Part shown: piece by piece, positions 35,456 through 43,856 of the stretch
Layout of the letters: every line of letters starts with the position of its first letter
Position numbering within the stretch: position 1 is the first letter of the stretch
Origin: JBLHHI01 sp047614125
GTDB taxonomy: Bacteria; Bacteroidota; Bacteroidia; NS11-12g; UBA9320
Direction of reading: 5' to 3'
Assembly: GCA_047614125.1 (NCBI GenBank)
Contig: JBLHHI010000009.1
Coordinates: 1 to 44,811, forward strand
DNA: 44,811 nt
The notes under the pieces: generated by a model
Databases searched by the model: none
The model's input: only the letters and a program-made list of their open reading frames with translations
What the model was told of the DNA's origin: nothing
Program-made: the position numbers and the translations under genes

Positions 35456-37222
35456 ATGATACAAGAACTTAAAACACGTATTGCAGAAGCGTTTAAATCC
35501 CTTTACCAAGCGGAGGTGAATACAGCCGATGTTAAGCTGGAGCAAACAAATAAAGAATTTGAAGGCGACTTCACCTTTGTGGTGTTTCAATATTTGAAGC
35601 TCAGCCGCCAAAAGCCTGAAGATACTGCACAAGCTCTTGGTCAATTTGTGAGTGAAAAGGATGAGCGCATTGCCTCATTTAACGTTGTTAAAGGTTTTCT
35701 AAATTTCACCTTAAGCGCTTCGTATTGGACGCAATTTTTGGAGAATGTTTTTAGCAAGAAGCTTCCAGATATTCCCGCGGTTCAACCAAGAAGTATTATG
35801 GTGGAATATTCTTCACCAAATACCAACAAACCCTTGCACCTCGGCCACGTTCGCAACAATTTATTGGGCTTTTCAATTAGTCAGATCCTAAGTTACGTTG
35901 GTCATACCGTTCAAAAAGTAAACTTAATAAACGATCGAGGGATTCATATTTGCAAGAGCATGCTGGCCTATAAGATGTTTGGAAATGATGAAACCCCTGA
36001 AGCTGCAGAAATGAAGGGCGATCACTTAGTGGGCAAGTACTATGTAATGTTTGACCAAGTGTACAAGGAGGAAATCAAATCGTTGATGGCTGAAGGCAAG
36101 ACGGAAGATGAGGCTAAGGCGGCATCCGAACTTATGCGTCAGGCACGTGAAATGTTGCTTCAATGGGAAGAGCATCATGAACAAACCCGAGCATTATGGG
36201 AGAAGATGAACGGCTGGGTGTATAAGGGATTTGAACAAACTTACGGCCGAATGGGCGTTTCGTTCGACAATTATTATTACGAATCACAAACGTATTTACT
36301 CGGGAAGGAAATGGTAATTGCAGGGTGTGATGCAGGCGTGTTTTACAGAAAAGAGGATCAGAGTATTTGGGTTGATTTAACCGATGATGGCTTAGATCAC
36401 AAACTCTTGTTGCGACCGGATGGTACCAGTGTTTACATTACGCAAGATATTGGAACAGCCCATAAAAAATACGAGGACTTTAAAAGCGATGATTCGATCT
36501 ATGTTGTCGGAAATGAGCAAGATTATCATTTCAAGGTGTTAAAATTAATCATGCAGAAGTTGGGCGAACCAGGCGCGGAGGGCATCCAACATATGAGCTA
36601 CGGCATGGTGGAGTTGCCCGATGGTAAACTTAAAACCCGTGAAGGGAAGGTGGTGGATGCCGACAATTTAATGGATGAAATGAACGCCACCGCAAAAGAA
36701 CGTACCGAAGAGCAGGGCAAAACCGAAGGCATGGAGCAAGAAGAGCTCAAAGCCTTATATGAAACCCTGGGAATGGGTGCGCTCAAATATTTTTTACTAA
36801 AGGTAGATCCAGCGAAACGCATCTTGTTCAATCCTTCCGATTCAATTGATTTTCAAGGCAATACGGGCACTTTTATTCAATATACCTACGCGCGTTGTAA
36901 GTCGATCTTAAATGTTCGTACTCCCGAGAACTCGGGATCATATTCGCTCGAATTAGAACCGAGCGAACGAGAATTGATTGTTCATTTTCACGACTTCGGA
37001 GACAAGATGGTTGAAGCGGCGGCGGGTTTAAGTCCGGCTGTTGTTACGGCTTATTTATACGAGACCGCTAAGGCGTATAACAGCTTTTACAATCAATGCA
37101 CCATTTTAAAGGCAGACGATGAAGAACAAGTTAATTTCCGTCTCATTCTTACAGCAGTAGCTGCAAACATTATGAAGCAATGTGCCGAATTGTTAGGAAT
37201 GCAAATGCCTGAGCGTATGTGA
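35456..37222 (+). CDS. argS: Arginyl-tRNA synthetase
   Basis: The 588-residue class I synthetase charges tRNA-Arg. The HIGH-type motif lies in YSSPNTNKPLHLGHVRNNLL (about residues 118-137) and the ArgRS block INDRGIHICKSMLAYKMFG follows. GTSVYITQDIGTAHKKYEDF and VVGNEQDYHFKVLKLIMQKL are typical. The KMSKS position is degenerate (LKTREGKVVDADNL), as usual for ArgRS. The C-terminal anticodon-binding domain ends in CAELLGMQMPERM. It is the last clearly chromosomal intact gene before the mobile region. Confidence 0.98.
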   Translation: MIQELKTRIAEAFKSLYQAEVNTADVKLEQTNKEFEGDFTFVVFQYLKLSRQKPEDTAQALGQFVSEKDERIASFNVVKGFLNFTLSASYWTQFLENVFSKKLPDIPAVQPRSIMVEYSSPNTNKPLHLGHVRNNLLGFSISQILSYVGHTVQKVNLINDRGIHICKSMLAYKMFGNDETPEAAEMKGDHLVGKYYVMFDQVYKEEIKSLMAEGKTEDEAKAASELMRQAREMLLQWEEHHEQTRALWEKMNGWVYKGFEQTYGRMGVSFDNYYYESQTYLLGKEMVIAGCDAGVFYRKEDQSIWVDLTDDGLDHKLLLRPDGTSVYITQDIGTAHKKYEDFKSDDSIYVVGNEQDYHFKVLKLIMQKLGEPGAEGIQHMSYGMVELPDGKLKTREGKVVDADNLMDEMNATAKERTEEQGKTEGMEQEELKALYETLGMGALKYFLLKVDPAKRILFNPSDSIDFQGNTGTFIQYTYARCKSILNVRTPENSGSYSLELEPSERELIVHFHDFGDKMVEAAAGLSPAVVTAYLYETAKAYNSFYNQCTILKADDEEQVNFRLILTAVAANIMKQCAELLGMQMPERM

Positions 37223-37355
37223 TGGTTTCCCATCCTAAATGTTGATTCTAAAATCAAAAATTCAAAGGACCGAGCGCTTTTTTGGGTTAAAGCGTACTAA
37301 TCCTGCTTTTAACAATGTTCTATATAAAAATACTTGAACATTACTCACGTATCAT

Positions 37356-37643
37356 TTAATAAAGAACAATGCTTCGAACGGCCACAACTTTGTATGATTT
37401 GTCTACAAAGGCCATTTTGTAATGGCCACTCGCCAGTTTATTATCTAAGTTGATGGTAACGATTGAATCTACTACCAGCTCATCCAAAACCTTTTGACCA
37501 ATGATGTTATAAATTAAGATCCATTCTCTGGAACTTAAAGGATAAGACCCAAAGTTGATTGTCAATTTGTCAAAAGTTGGATTTGGATAGATTTTAATAG
37601 GCTCAAATAAACTGTAACACTCCACTAATTTAGGGCCAAAGAG
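37356..37643 (-). pseudogene. Orphan T9SS type A C-terminal sorting domain (cargo gene remnant)
   Basis: About 95 residues end with a complete T9SS type A sorting domain: EPIKIYPNPTFDKLTINFG, then LIYNIIGQKVLDELVV, and NLDNKLASGHYKMAFVD before a basic end. In intact genes this domain is the C-terminus of a large secreted protein and is cleaved by the sortase PorU. Here the frame closes with a stop at 37644-37646 and there is no signal peptide or passenger domain. The only start codon is an internal GTG (37625). The 5' part of the cargo gene has been lost, most likely through insertion or rearrangement of the adjacent mobile DNA. It shows that the cell has, or had, a functional T9SS. Confidence 0.8.
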
Positions 37644-37773
37644 TTAGTTGAAAAAACGATTTCATTTAAAAACCCAAAATGGCAAAGAGAACAACAAATA
37701 TTAACTTAGCAACCTATCCTTTTTGGTTGAATAATGGGGAATATTGCAAATGGAAGATTAAAGGTATATCCTA

Positions 37774-37930
37774 GGAAACGCAGATATAGCCTTTTGTGTG
37801 CATCGGCAAAATGGGGAATTTTGAAAATTAATTAACAAAATTGAGAATCTGAACACCCAAACCGATACCCAAAATAAATGACCGCCGGAATGTAAGTCGT
37901 TTATGTTCTAAAAATGTGATCCGGCTGGGG
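37774..37930 (+). mobile_element. Remnant of the right end of an older related element
   Basis: Bases 37774-37816 match the repeat near the live element's right end (GGAAACGCAGATATAGCC... against GGAAACGCAGATTTAGCC...). This is followed by a degenerate copy of the CCAAAACGACAACC box, a degenerate hairpin, and GTGATCCGGCTGGG at 37916-37929, in the same order as 44563-44732. It looks like the end of a lost element of the same family. The space between the cargo remnant and this region (37644-37773) has no recognised gene, only a 31-codon chance ORF. Confidence 0.65.
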
Positions 37931-38045
37931 CTTCCGCCTACATTTCTTCTCCCTTGATCGTAATGCATTTATCGAACACTAACGCAATCCATTGACCATA
38001 AACCCATTGTTTCCTGCAGATATCATTTCTCGCCCCAGCCGGATC
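37918..38045. repeat. 14-bp perfect inverted repeat of the attachment core
   Basis: GATCCGGCTGGGGC at 37918-37931 is repeated inverted as GCCCCAGCCGGATC at 38032-38045, 100 bp apart. Both contain the acceptor-stem core of the tRNA attachment site, so this is scar tissue from earlier insertions rather than a terminator. Confidence 0.7.
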
Positions 38046-38075
38046 GATATTCCTCACCCCCTAAATATTAGGCAT

Positions 38076-38104
38076 AAAAAAAACCTGCAAGAGCAGGTTT
38101 TTTT
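38076..38104. terminator. Bidirectional terminator, originally of the target tRNA gene
   Basis: Five G-C-rich base pairs (CCTGC / GCAGG) with loop AAGA are flanked by eight A and seven T, extending the stem. On the minus strand it directly follows the displaced tRNA 3' end (ending CCA at 38104-38106), so it is probably the native tRNA terminator left behind. Confidence 0.85.
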
Positions 38105-38122
38105 GGTGATCCGGCTGGGACT
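38104..38122 (-). other. Attachment site: displaced 3' end of a tRNA gene
   Basis: On the minus strand this reads AGTCCCAGCCGGATCACCA. The 19 bases fit tRNA positions 58-76 exactly: the end of the T-loop, T-stem CCCAG, acceptor strand CCGGATC, discriminator A and CCA. The rest of the tRNA is absent and the sequence becomes element DNA at 38123. The partner acceptor strand of the intact tRNA would begin GATCCGG. Confidence 0.75.
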
Positions 38123-38201
38123 AAAAATATCTTATTTCATTGAATCGCCGTTTACCTATAAACCAACATAACCACCTAATTACAAATGTATTATATTAAA
38201 A
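38106..38201 (+). repeat. Left copy of a 96-bp perfect direct repeat
   Basis: Identical to the last 96 bases of the window (44716-44811). It contains the tRNA-derived core followed by about 80 bp of element left end. Confidence 0.98.
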
Positions 38202-38239
38202 TAAGTAAAGATGGATTAAATATAATTAACCAAAATGTG

Positions 38240-38256
38240 ACAACCAAAACGACAAC
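38240..38256 (+). repeat. 17-bp end repeat, left copy
   Basis: ACAACCAAAACGACAAC is repeated exactly at 44653-44669 near the other end. A paired short box close to each attachment site is expected of integrase or excisionase arm sites. It ends 5 bp before the integrase -7 box, so binding could also repress the integrase. Confidence 0.6.
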
Positions 38257-38260
38257 GGGC

Positions 38261-38268
38261 TATATTTG
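38261..38268 (+). promoter_or_regulatory. -7 box of the integrase gene
   Basis: TATATTTG is a perfect TAnnTTTG. The predicted transcription start (about 38274) precedes the ATG at 38290, and the box overlaps the alternative TTG start at 38266. Confidence 0.55.
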
Positions 38269-38289
38269 TTGGGCACAATCAAAATCAAT

Positions 38290-39573
38290 ATGTCCAGTTC
38301 AAATTTTAATCTACGGAATCCACAAATCAAAAAAATTGAGAAAAAGGAAACACCAATAAATTTGGTAATCAGGTGGGACGGCAAAATACTTGTTTACCCA
38401 ACTAAATTAAGAATCCATCCTAACAACTGGGATCAAAAAAAACAGATCACAACCAAAGATTCAAAGGCGCATACAAAAGATTACATGAACGATATGCTGT
38501 CAACTCTATCCGCAGATGTACGATATGTGTTCTCCGACTACCTAAAAAAAATGGAACAGCTGACCGTTCAAAAATTTAAAGATGAATTGGATCAGCGTTT
38601 AAACAGGACGACAGTCAATGAAATGTCCAGCGATTTATTTGGGTTCATTGATGACCTGATCGAGTTGAAAAGGAGCGGTATTAATAAAAAGACTGGTGAA
38701 CGTTTCCATAAACGAACTATCTACAAGTACACGGAACTTAGAAACGAATTATTTGCCTTTGAGAGTAATTTAGATTTCAATGATTTGACAGTAAAGAAGT
38801 ACAACGACTTTGTCAAACACTTGGAAGTCAAAAACCTTGCAAAAAACACCGTTGGAAAGTATATAAAAGTGTTTCGGGCTGTTCTTAACTCAGCCCGTCA
38901 ACATGGTATTAAATTCCCTGATACGTATATTGATAACTTCCATACGATGACGGAAGAATCCAGTTCTATCTATTTCACCGAACAAGAATTAACTCAATTA
39001 TTCAATCACAATTTTGATAACGCTCCAAAACTTGACAGAGTACGAGACCTATTCCTGATAGGATGCTGGACTGGTTTGCGGTTTGCGGACTTTGTAGATG
39101 TTACAAGGGATAAAATTGATGGCGACTTCTTAGAGGTTAAAACTCAAAAAAATCGAGATATTGTTGTTATCCCGATCAACGAGACAGTGACGGCTATTTT
39201 GCAAAAATATGACTACCTATTACCTGAGCCAATATCCAACCAAAAATTCAATACCTATTTAAAAGACGTTTGCCGCCTTGCAAAGTTGGATGCAACCTTT
39301 ACCAAGAAAATCACAAAAGGAGGCATTAAACAAATAACTAAAGGCAAAAAATACGAGTTCGCGAGCAGCCACGTAGCCCGTAGGTCATTTGCGACCAATT
39401 TGTATAAACAAGGATTTCCAACTATTTCTATAATGGCTATTACCGGTCATAAGACGGAACGTGCATTTTTAGCCTATATCAAAGTAACGCCACGAGAACA
39501 CGCGGAACTGTTAAAAGAACATTGGAGAGAGATCAAAGAATTAAGAGAACTAAAACTAAAGGATGCCGCATGA
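38290..39573 (+). CDS. Tyrosine site-specific integrase
   Basis: From the ATG at 38290 this is a 427-residue integrase of the Bacteroidota mobile-element type. It has an N-terminal arm-binding-like segment (INLVIRWDGKILVYPTKLRI), a SAM-like core-binding domain (about residues 110-220) and a catalytic domain. Catalytic residues visible are the first Arg in GCWTGLRFADFVDVT, the HxxR box in SSHVARRSFATNLYKQG, and the His and nucleophilic Tyr in ITGHKTERAFLAYIKV. The set is complete, so the enzyme should be active on the tRNA-end core at 38106 and 44716. Its stop overlaps the next start by 4 bp (ATGA). Confidence 0.96.
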   Translation: MSSSNFNLRNPQIKKIEKKETPINLVIRWDGKILVYPTKLRIHPNNWDQKKQITTKDSKAHTKDYMNDMLSTLSADVRYVFSDYLKKMEQLTVQKFKDELDQRLNRTTVNEMSSDLFGFIDDLIELKRSGINKKTGERFHKRTIYKYTELRNELFAFESNLDFNDLTVKKYNDFVKHLEVKNLAKNTVGKYIKVFRAVLNSARQHGIKFPDTYIDNFHTMTEESSSIYFTEQELTQLFNHNFDNAPKLDRVRDLFLIGCWTGLRFADFVDVTRDKIDGDFLEVKTQKNRDIVVIPINETVTAILQKYDYLLPEPISNQKFNTYLKDVCRLAKLDATFTKKITKGGIKQITKGKKYEFASSHVARRSFATNLYKQGFPTISIMAITGHKTERAFLAYIKVTPREHAELLKEHWREIKELRELKLKDAA

Positions 39574-40328
39574 ATGAGTACAATAAACTACTTGAGATAA
39601 TAAACGATTTCCAAGATTGGTTATTGATCAAAAATCAATATACTTTTCTTGCCAATATTGATAGATATTTTGAATATGCCAGCGGAAAGGGTAATTGCGG
39701 AATTTTTCACGATCACATTAATGAAAAAATACTTAGTGCTGATTCTGAATTTGAAAAATTACCTATGGTTTCTCAGTTGTTATCTATATCTCAAATGTTG
39801 CAATCTTCGCAATCATTCAATAATACGTATTGCACAATACATCAGGACAATGGTTTCATGTTTAGTTCACTTGAGGATCAACTTGTTGATACAACACAAG
39901 AAAAAGGAGAACATAAATTTGATACTTTAATGCATAGTCATTACAAAATATTCTTGTGCGTGGTTAATGACATCTTAACAGTTTTGAAATTTGATTTAGA
40001 ATTTGATATTGCTAAATCTAAATCAGGCATAAATAAAAAAGTTAAAACATTTGATTCTGATTTGTCATCTAATGAAATGGCATTGTTTGCTAGAATACTA
40101 ATTGATTGCAAAGTATTTGCACCAATAACAAATCAAAAGGAGACCGCTAAACATCTTAGTTACCTCTCAGATATAGGACAAGGAAATATTGATAATTGGA
40201 TTCAATCAAGGGAAAAAGATTACGGTAAATTAAAACACATCAATATCAAACATAAATCCAATTTGTTGGACAAACTTCATGATGTAATTGAATACCTGAA
40301 ATCGTTGGACATTAAACATAAAAGTTAA
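39570..40328 (+). CDS. Unknown protein coupled to the integrase
   Basis: The ATG at 39570 overlaps the integrase stop and gives 252 residues; the longer frame from 39522 would lie inside the integrase and is rejected. It is a soluble, Asn/Ser/Lys-rich protein. The C-terminal region (SSNEMALFARILIDCKVFAP ... ETAKHLSYLSDIGQGNIDNW) resembles a segment found at the end of many Bacteroidota mobile-element proteins near integrases, some called RteC-like. I do not assign a function. Its AT-rich composition matches the element rather than the chromosome. Confidence 0.75.
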   Translation: MNEYNKLLEIINDFQDWLLIKNQYTFLANIDRYFEYASGKGNCGIFHDHINEKILSADSEFEKLPMVSQLLSISQMLQSSQSFNNTYCTIHQDNGFMFSSLEDQLVDTTQEKGEHKFDTLMHSHYKIFLCVVNDILTVLKFDLEFDIAKSKSGINKKVKTFDSDLSSNEMALFARILIDCKVFAPITNQKETAKHLSYLSDIGQGNIDNWIQSREKDYGKLKHINIKHKSNLLDKLHDVIEYLKSLDIKHKS

Positions 40329-40382
40329 GACGCGTAAAAGATAAATCAGAATAGTATCTATCCTTTTTTACTCTCTCTCAGT

Positions 40383-40480
40383 ACTGAATATTTAGTTCAG
40401 TAGCAAAACAAGTCAAAAGACGTTCAATCAAGTGTAGGAACTGCCAATAGCGGTTAATCTTCGAAAGAAAAAGGATTAAC
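40383..40480 (+). promoter_or_regulatory. Leader with two inverted repeats before the HTH gene
   Basis: ACTGAA / TTCAGT (40383-40388 with 40396-40401) is followed by GTTAATC / GATTAAC (40453-40459 with 40474-40480), the second ending 3 bp before the ATG at 40484 and overlapping a purine-rich AAAAAGGA ribosome-binding-like stretch. The second hairpin could occlude translation initiation, or both could be operator sites. Confidence 0.4.
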
Positions 40481-40483
40481 AGT

Positions 40484-40762
40484 ATGACAGATTTTCTATT
40501 AACACCTATGTCCAAGGATGATTTTTCAAAATTCATCAAGGACGAAATCAAGAACGCACTCAACGAGGTTGAGACAGCGTCTAAAACCTCAGACCCTATC
40601 CACACCCGAAAAGAAACAAAGGAGATGTTAAAAGTCTCTTATGTGACCTTGAACAGCTGGGATCGCTCAGGACTGTTAAAAGGTCTCAAAATTGGAGGCA
40701 AAGTATTCTACCGTCACAGCGACATATTAGCTGCGATGAACCGTAATAATTCAACCAACTAA
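40484..40762 (+). CDS. Excisionase-like helix-turn-helix protein
   Basis: The 92-residue protein has a MerR/excisionase-type winged HTH (HTH_17) in its C-terminal half: HTRKETKEMLKVSYVTLNSW, DRSGLLKGLKIGGKVFYRHS, DILAAM. Proteins of this type in Bacteroidota elements direct the integrase toward excision or control the adjacent replication genes. The N-terminal ~45 residues are acidic and helical. It is the first gene of a compact operon: the next ORF starts 2 bp after its stop. Confidence 0.88.
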   Translation: MTDFLLTPMSKDDFSKFIKDEIKNALNEVETASKTSDPIHTRKETKEMLKVSYVTLNSWDRSGLLKGLKIGGKVFYRHSDILAAMNRNNSTN

Positions 40763-40764
40763 TC

Positions 40765-41244
40765 ATGAACTTAGCACAAACAAATTACAAGGAGATTCTT
40801 TATCTCAACAATCCCGAAAAAGGCTATTTCCAAAAACAACCGGCACGAGTACCGTTCTTAAAAATGCCGTTTGAATTAAAGATAGAACCAACACAGGACG
40901 AACGGATCAAACGAAATGGAGCGAAGGAAGTATTAACGAGTCGAAAGGTCAAAGGCAAATACAAATTCATCTCAGGCATGATCCCAACGCGCTGCAGTAA
41001 TTTCTATATGGCGAATGATTACGAATTTGTAAAAAATCGAAAGATCAATTCCTTAATAATTATTGAGATTAGCGAAGACTGTTCGTCAATACGGATTTAT
41101 TATTTCAACCGGTTTTATATCGACAACCCAACGGAGAGAGAACGGCACGTGCTGCAATTCATTGAACACAAAAAAAGGGAGAATGACCCCCCTTTTGCAC
41201 AATCAAATTATAAGTCTTCACTCACAATCCAACGCCAAAGATAA
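40765..41244 (+). CDS. Unknown element protein upstream of the replication initiator
   Basis: The 159-residue basic protein has no domain I recognise. It has a moderately conserved-looking centre (KVKGKYKFISGMIPTRCSNF, SLIIIEISEDCSSIRIYYFN). It is coupled by a one-base overlap (TAATG) to the downstream initiator, and it follows the HTH gene by 2 bp. The context suggests a part in control or initiation of replication. There is no membrane segment or signal peptide. Confidence 0.75.
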   Translation: MNLAQTNYKEILYLNNPEKGYFQKQPARVPFLKMPFELKIEPTQDERIKRNGAKEVLTSRKVKGKYKFISGMIPTRCSNFYMANDYEFVKNRKINSLIIIEISEDCSSIRIYYFNRFYIDNPTERERHVLQFIEHKKRENDPPFAQSNYKSSLTIQRQR

Positions 41245-42575
41245 TGAATGATTACATAGATGCGATAACAGCAAAGAAGTTATCTAACAAGTTCGCAGAG
41301 GGTGCAGCAACCGCAGAAACAGACCTATATACAACCGAAATAAAATATCCGTTCGTTTGGATGTACAAGGGATTGAAAATTTCGGAATATGCCAACAATA
41401 CATTCATTCGAGGATCAATACACAAGGCATATTACAACGGTATTAATCACAATGATTTTAGATTTTTGGATATTGTCAATTTAATGGATCAGCTAACAAT
41501 ACAGCTGGAAGTAAACCCATACGATGTACGCCAGCGAAATATCGAATTTGCTGTCAATATCTTGTTACCCGAAAATATACCGGTTGATAAATTTATCAGG
41601 CATTTGTACAGCCATAAAGGAACACCGTTCAACCGTATGGATACAAGGCACGGAGTAGGCATAGTTGCCCGACATACTCAGTATAAGGTAAAGATATACG
41701 ACAAACGTTCGCAGATGCTAAACAAGTTCCCTTTGATCGGCAATTTGTGCCGAATTGAAATCCACGTCAACAAAATGGAATTTATCAAAGAAACAGGAAT
41801 CAGAAATTTTGCCGACTTACTCAATCCAAAGAAGATGTACAGCCTCAAAACAATCCTTTTAAACGCATTAGATCAAACCATCTTTCTTGATTGGACTGTC
41901 AGCACCAAAACGATGAATAAACCGTCTAAGAGCCTGTTTAAGAGATGGCAAAATGCTAATTACGTATTGGAACTATCCGAAGGCAGCAAATTCAAGTTTG
42001 GGAACGAGAAAAAACGATTCGACAAAATTCAGGAACAGCACTCAGAAAGTCAGATCATGAAAACAGTAAAAAATTTGGTATCCTCCAAGTGGGACGAACT
42101 GTCCAAACTAGATTTAAAAACCTACTTAAAATTGACCGCAATTTTATCCAAGTACCGCCAATTTGATTTACTCAGTTTTGACCGTTCAGTTATAGAGTTA
42201 ATTCCTTACAAGTTTATCAATATAGATTTAGTGCAATACCTCAGAAAAAAAGACCTAAAAAAAGAGGTTAAAAAAGATGGCTATTGTTCAGTAACTGGAT
42301 TGCCGATCCTCCACCAAAAGGAAGGTAGTAAATTTCAATCTGCTAAGTATATCGGATACGATGAGGCGCACCGGTTAAGAAATTTGGACAGCAACGAAAG
42401 AAACCGCCTGAGATACAAAGTTGAGCGATATTTATATCGTGTAGAACTGTTTCCATTGAACGAAACGTTGCACCTCTCAACGGAGCAAATAAAAGAGTTG
42501 GAATATTGGAGAGGAACGGAGTTCGATGTATTAAGGCACTTACAGTTAAAAACAATGGTTAACAATGGCATTTAA
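41244..42575 (+). CDS. Putative replication initiation protein (phage/plasmid gpII-like)
   Basis: The 443-residue protein resembles the phage/plasmid replication proteins of Bacteroidota and filamentous-phage gpII-like initiators. Family-like blocks are FIRGSIHKAYYNGINHNDFR, RNIEFAVNILLPENIPVDKF, TQYKVKIYDKRSQ (a conserved Tyr in a KxYDK context) and LCRIEIHVNKMEFIKETGIR. In relatives this N-terminal half is the nicking domain; the C-terminal half is variable. I cannot point to a canonical HxH metal motif, so rolling-circle activity is inferred. If correct, the element replicates as a circle after excision. The downstream small gene starts inside its last codons. Confidence 0.6.
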   Translation: MNDYIDAITAKKLSNKFAEGAATAETDLYTTEIKYPFVWMYKGLKISEYANNTFIRGSIHKAYYNGINHNDFRFLDIVNLMDQLTIQLEVNPYDVRQRNIEFAVNILLPENIPVDKFIRHLYSHKGTPFNRMDTRHGVGIVARHTQYKVKIYDKRSQMLNKFPLIGNLCRIEIHVNKMEFIKETGIRNFADLLNPKKMYSLKTILLNALDQTIFLDWTVSTKTMNKPSKSLFKRWQNANYVLELSEGSKFKFGNEKKRFDKIQEQHSESQIMKTVKNLVSSKWDELSKLDLKTYLKLTAILSKYRQFDLLSFDRSVIELIPYKFINIDLVQYLRKKDLKKEVKKDGYCSVTGLPILHQKEGSKFQSAKYIGYDEAHRLRNLDSNERNRLRYKVERYLYRVELFPLNETLHLSTEQIKELEYWRGTEFDVLRHLQLKTMVNNGI

Positions 42576-42864
42576 AAAAGAAGATCAGAACATTAATCGA
42601 GACGGACGGCCAAAAGGAGCTGTTAATGCTATCAACCGCGAATTGAGGGAACTATACTCACAAATACTAAACGATAACGTTGAACGTGTTCAAACGGCCT
42701 TAGAATCGTTGTTTCAATCCGATCCAGCGAAGGCATTGACCATTTATTTAAAAATATCTGAGTTCGTAGTTCCTAAATTGAAAACAGTTGAGGAGATCCG
42801 AGAGTCAGAGCAAAAAACGGTGATCATATTACCTGAGAAGGATATTGTAAGGGCAATGGAATGA
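42565..42864 (+). CDS. DUF5681-like small protein
   Basis: The 99-residue protein has the N-terminal GRPKGAVNAINRELRELYSQ block characteristic of DUF5681-like, phage-associated proteins, in which GRPKGxxN precedes a helical domain. SDPAKALTIYLKISEFVVPK is in the expected second part. Related proteins occur near small terminase subunits in Bacteroidota phages and near replication genes in elements. It overlaps the initiator gene by 11 bp. DNA binding is plausible from the basic start but not shown. Confidence 0.75.
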   Translation: MAFKKEDQNINRDGRPKGAVNAINRELRELYSQILNDNVERVQTALESLFQSDPAKALTIYLKISEFVVPKLKTVEEIRESEQKTVIILPEKDIVRAME

Positions 42865-42997
42865 AAATTTTTTAGTAAATTATTTCGCTGCATCGTATAA
42901 TTGTGTACCGGTTATTCATGGTAACCAGTTTGGTTAGGGTAGATACTTCGGTCTCTATCCTTTGTAAGAAAAAAAGGAAATTGAATAACGAAAGAAA

Positions 42998-43681
42998 ATG
43001 AAACCGATCCAGTTTATTGGCCTAGCAATTTTATTTGTACAATGTGTAAGTACTGAAACAAAATGTAAAGATTGGGAAGGCGTATCACTGCATGGAAATA
43101 TCAAAAAGGTTACTTTATTGGAGTATGATCCGATTGAGAAATTCGGAAAGATTCAAAAGGGTAATTTACGTTTTAGAACAGAAACGATATATTCTGAAAA
43201 TGGCAACAAAATTGAGTCTAATATATATTATCACACGGATACTAGTCTAGAGTACAAAATGATCTACAACTATGACAGCACCGGAAACCTTACAGATGAA
43301 ACTCACTATCAGGGCAATGGCGATAGAGCATCGAAGATAAAATATATCTTGAATAATGACCGATTCTCAATAATCACAAAACTAAACTACCATTCTGATT
43401 CATCAACATCGAAGACTATTTGTGAATTTGATCTAAATGGTAATCTAACTCAAACAATTAGTTTCAATAAAGAAGATTCTTTAACAAGAACCTTCAAAAT
43501 GAAATACAACGAAAAAGGAGAACTTGTTCAAACAACAAGGCACAATCAATTAGATTCCGTTGATAGTAAGTTTTTATACAGGTATGACAATTATGACGCT
43601 AAAAATAATTGGATTAAACGAACCGTGTATATGGATGATCAGATCAATTTGATTGAGGAGAGGCGGATTAAATACCAATGA
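42998..43681 (+). CDS. Cargo lipoprotein with YD/RHS-like repeats
   Basis: The 227-residue protein has a lipoprotein signal (MKPIQFIGLAILFVQC) and then five to six beta-hairpin repeats of the YD/RHS kind. Examples are YNYDSTGNLTDETHYQGNGD, CEFDLNGNLTQTISF, KYNEKGELVQTTRHN and YRYDNYDAKNNWIKRTVYM. Small lipoproteins of this pattern are common in Bacteroidota and have no known function. It is not coupled to the replication operon (133-bp gap) and looks like cargo. An envelope location would suit surface exclusion, but nothing in the sequence proves that. Confidence 0.8.
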   Translation: MKPIQFIGLAILFVQCVSTETKCKDWEGVSLHGNIKKVTLLEYDPIEKFGKIQKGNLRFRTETIYSENGNKIESNIYYHTDTSLEYKMIYNYDSTGNLTDETHYQGNGDRASKIKYILNNDRFSIITKLNYHSDSSTSKTICEFDLNGNLTQTISFNKEDSLTRTFKMKYNEKGELVQTTRHNQLDSVDSKFLYRYDNYDAKNNWIKRTVYMDDQINLIEERRIKYQ

Positions 43682-43761
43682 GCCGAAACCAATTCCGACA
43701 ATCAAATAAATATTTCCTATCGTAATTCATCAAGACATAGCCGTTCTCAATACCTGACTAA

Positions 43762-43796
43762 TGAAACTCAGATTTAGCCTTTAGTATTTATTGGCG
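43762..43796 (+). repeat. Isolated degenerate copy of the element's end repeat
   Basis: TGAAACTCAGATTTAGCC at 43762-43779 and the following bases match the GGAAACGCAGATTTAGCC repeats at the right end with several differences. It lies between the two cargo genes and suggests internal duplication or an eroded former end. Confidence 0.45.
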
Positions 43797-43856
43797 CACA
43801 GAGCCATTTTTTTTTGTACGGCTAGTCGCTTATATAGGAAACGGCAACAACATAAA

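Noticed and set aside
37679..37774. 31-codon ORF left of the element
   Set aside because: No similarity I recognise and no promoter; likely chance in remnant DNA.
38104..38180. A complete tRNA gene at the attachment site
   Set aside because: Only positions 58-76 match; the T-stem 5' strand, anticodon arm, D-arm and 5' acceptor strand are absent.
41244..42575. Relaxase or filamentous-phage assembly ATPase
   Set aside because: No three-His relaxase motif and no Walker A motif in the 443-residue protein; the patterns fit a replication initiator better.
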